From NCBI RefSeq assembly GCF_900128925.1, contig NZ_FQUJ01000014.1, positions 45,228 to 109,227 of the forward strand: DNA of 64,000 nt. The letters run 5' to 3'. Below, in pieces: positions 62,760 to 64,000 of the stretch. Position 1 is the stretch's first letter. Each line of letters opens with the position of its first letter. A program made the position numbers and the translations under genes. The notes under the pieces are model-generated. The model was not told the origin of the DNA. It did no database searches and saw only the letters and a list, made by a program, of their open reading frames with translations. The DNA comes from Modicisalibacter ilicicola DSM 19980. GTDB taxonomy: Bacteria; Pseudomonadota; Gammaproteobacteria; Pseudomonadales; Halomonadaceae.

Positions 62760-63638
62760 TCATTGGCCGTTGCTTTCGTTGACCGCCTTGATCGCCGCCC
62801 AGTCCACCTGCGGCCGCTGCAACCCATGACCGCCTCGATAGGGAGCAGGCGTCGGCGACGACCAGCCCTCGAGCAATGCATCATCCACAGCATAGACCTC
62901 CACCCCCAGCGGGTGACAGGTCTGGAGAGGATCGGCGGCCTCGGGCCCCCACAGATCGACCGAAAGATCGCCGCCGGGGCAGCAGGACATGGCGCAGAGC
63001 AGATCGATCTCGGCGAAGAATTCCAGGTAATCGCCCTTTCGCGCCGGGCAGGCCTTCATGAAGTACTGATCGTCGTCGTTCAGGCCGGTGCACTGGAAGA
63101 CGTTGAGCACGTCGTGCACGTCCCGCTCGTCGAGACCGTGAGGCATCACCGCACGGACCAGATTGGAATGGCAGTGGAAATCGAAGTCCTCGCCGGTCAG
63201 CAACCGGTTCACGTAAGGGTCGCAACGGGTGCCGAGCAGATCGTGCACCCGCCCGCCTTCGGCGTCCATGCCGTAGTCCGCCAGGCTATCGTCGATGATG
63301 GTCGCCATGGGGCGAAGGTATGGCAGCGTCGACCAGAGCCGGTCGAAGGTCGAGACGTGGGCGCGCTGCAACTGGCGGGTGCGCGAGGCCCAGAAGCGTT
63401 CCCGAGGGTTGTGCAGGTTCCAGAGGTTGAGATCGCCGACCTGGGGGCCTTCGCTCACGACGATGCGAAAGACATGACCCGCGGGCACCTCCCAGGCCAG
63501 GCCATCGCGGATGGGCACCGTATGGCTGGCGATCAGATGGCGCGCCTCCTGTCGTTCGACAAATCGACGGTAGAAGGCCTGATCGATATCGAGTATCGAT
63601 CCTTCGGCCGCCCGGTAGGCGGCAGCAACGTCGGTCAT
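62760..63638 (-). CDS. DUF1989 (urea carboxylase-associated-like) protein
   Basis: The 292-residue protein shows DUF1989 motifs: [47 protein letters not shown] and the cysteine-containing [15 protein letters not shown]. Relatives accompany urea carboxylase or guanidine carboxylase genes and have no settled biochemical role. Here it heads the pxpA-pxpB-pxpC operon with GGAG seven bases before the ATG. The conserved Cys and His suggest a metal site. It may act on an amide or carboxylated intermediate of nitrogen metabolism, but that is only a guess from context. Confidence 0.85.
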   Translation of the reverse strand: MTDVAAAYRAAEGSILDIDQAFYRRFVERQEARHLIASHTVPIRDGLAWEVPAGHVFRIVVSEGPQVGDLNLWNLHNPRERFWASRTRQLQRAHVSTFDRLWSTLPYLRPMATIIDDSLADYGMDAEGGRVHDLLGTRCDPYVNRLLTGEDFDFHCHSNLVRAVMPHGLDERDVHDVLNVFQCTGLNDDDQYFMKACPARKGDYLEFFAEIDLLCAMSCCPGGDLSVDLWGPEAADPLQTCHPLGVEVYAVDDALLEGWSSPTPAPYRGGHGLQRPQVDWAAIKAVNESNGQ

Positions 63639-63782
63639 GGCGGCACTCCTTCGAAGACGGTCCCCATGCGCATCACACGGGTTGTGTTCTATGCTCATTG
63701 AAGTCGTACTTGTGTTGCCCGACAAGTGCGGGGGCCAGGATGAAGGCATGAGACAAACTGGGTGGTCTCGATAGATAAAATC
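63639..63782. other. Upstream region of the DUF1989-pxp operon
   Basis: This stretch has no gene. It should hold the promoter of the minus-strand DUF1989-pxpABC operon. No regulator site was recognised. It borders the REP array. Confidence 0.5.
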
Positions 63783-64000
63783 ACCGGAGTGGCAGGAGCC
63801 CGGTTTACCGGGCGATGAGGATGCTTTTTTATCGCTCGCTGAAGCGAGCTCCTACAAAAACCAGAGCCACCGGGGTAGTAGGAGCCCGGTTTACCGGGCG
63901 ATAGTCGTGTCACCATCGCTCGCTGAAGCGAGCTCCCAAAAACCAGAGCCACCGGGGTGGTAGGAGCCCGGTTTACCGGGCGATAGTCGGGTCACCATCG
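63783..64000. repeat. Tandem REP/BIME array of 82-86 bp units, cut by the window end
   Basis: Units start at 63783, 63869 and 63951, the third being cut by the window end. Each unit carries a first REP, (G)TAGGAGCCCGGTTTACCGG then GCGAT (63792-63816, 63878-63902, 63960-63984), and an inverted second REP (63831-63855 and 63915-63939) whose complement is GTAGGAGCTCGCTTCAGCGA then GCGAT. Both share GTAGGAGC and GCGAT around hairpin arms that differ but stay self-complementary. This is the layout of bacterial REP pairs moved by RAYT transposases. Confidence 0.85.

Noticed and set aside
63783..64000. Possible CRISPR array at the window end
   Set aside because: The repeats are long, contain two different inverted hairpins and are separated by near-identical rather than unique sequence. 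This is a REP/BIME array.

Overview
The window is a GC-rich chromosomal segment of a motile, aerobic gammaproteobacterium. The closest fit I can recognise is the Halomonadaceae (Halomonas or a relative). This rests on an enteric-style motility gene order combined with FlhF, a cyanide-insensitive type bd oxidase, purine catabolism genes and a Vibrio-like TtpC Ton system. No rRNA, tRNA, CRISPR array, prophage or complete insertion sequence was seen. Coding density is high and most operons use ATGA-type overlaps.

Layout. 1-513: end of a haem-copper oxidase operon (subunits III and IV). 665-1880: a secreted L,D-transpeptidase and a DUF1439 lipoprotein, convergent. 2097-9013: a RutR-type repressor divergent from xdhABC-guaD, with a near-perfect RutR operator between them. 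9043-16071 (minus strand): cioAB, then cydDC and an adenine deaminase. 16236-17216: a calcium/sodium antiporter. 17462-21067: pqiABC. 21245-22561: rhlE. 22741-33553: an iron-uptake locus made of DUF3450, TtpC, ExbB, ExbD, TonB, a hydroxamate-type ABC importer, its outer-membrane receptor and a FhuF-like reductase, with two Fur-box-like sites. 33563-58258 (minus strand): a motility island. 58487-60214: a hypothetical gene and a CynX/NimT transporter. 60237-63638: 5-oxoprolinase genes pxpABC with a DUF1989 gene. 63783-64000: a tandem REP array that runs off the end.

In transcription order the motility island reads fliD-fliS-fliT-fliK-like-fhlB-like, flhD-flhC, motA-motB-cheA-cheW, Aer-like receptor-cheR, cheB-MCP-cheY-cheZ, flhB-flhA-flhF-flhG-like-flhE-fliA. 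This is the E. coli flagellar region II order with flhF, an flhG-like gene and fliA added. Sigma-28 promoters of the form TCAAG..-N11-GCCGATAA can be read before fliD, motA and cheB, with a weaker one before the Aer-like receptor. The gene in the flhG position encodes a 165-residue protein that keeps the DQAxxLR FlhF-activator motif but has no P-loop, and it sits beside an FlhF with an extra C-terminal region of about 370 residues.

Three MITE-like elements of 141-153 bp from two families are inserted at 3-bp TNA targets. In all three the duplicated target is exactly the stop codon of the upstream gene (cioB, flhE and the siderophore receptor), so each insertion leaves the protein unchanged.
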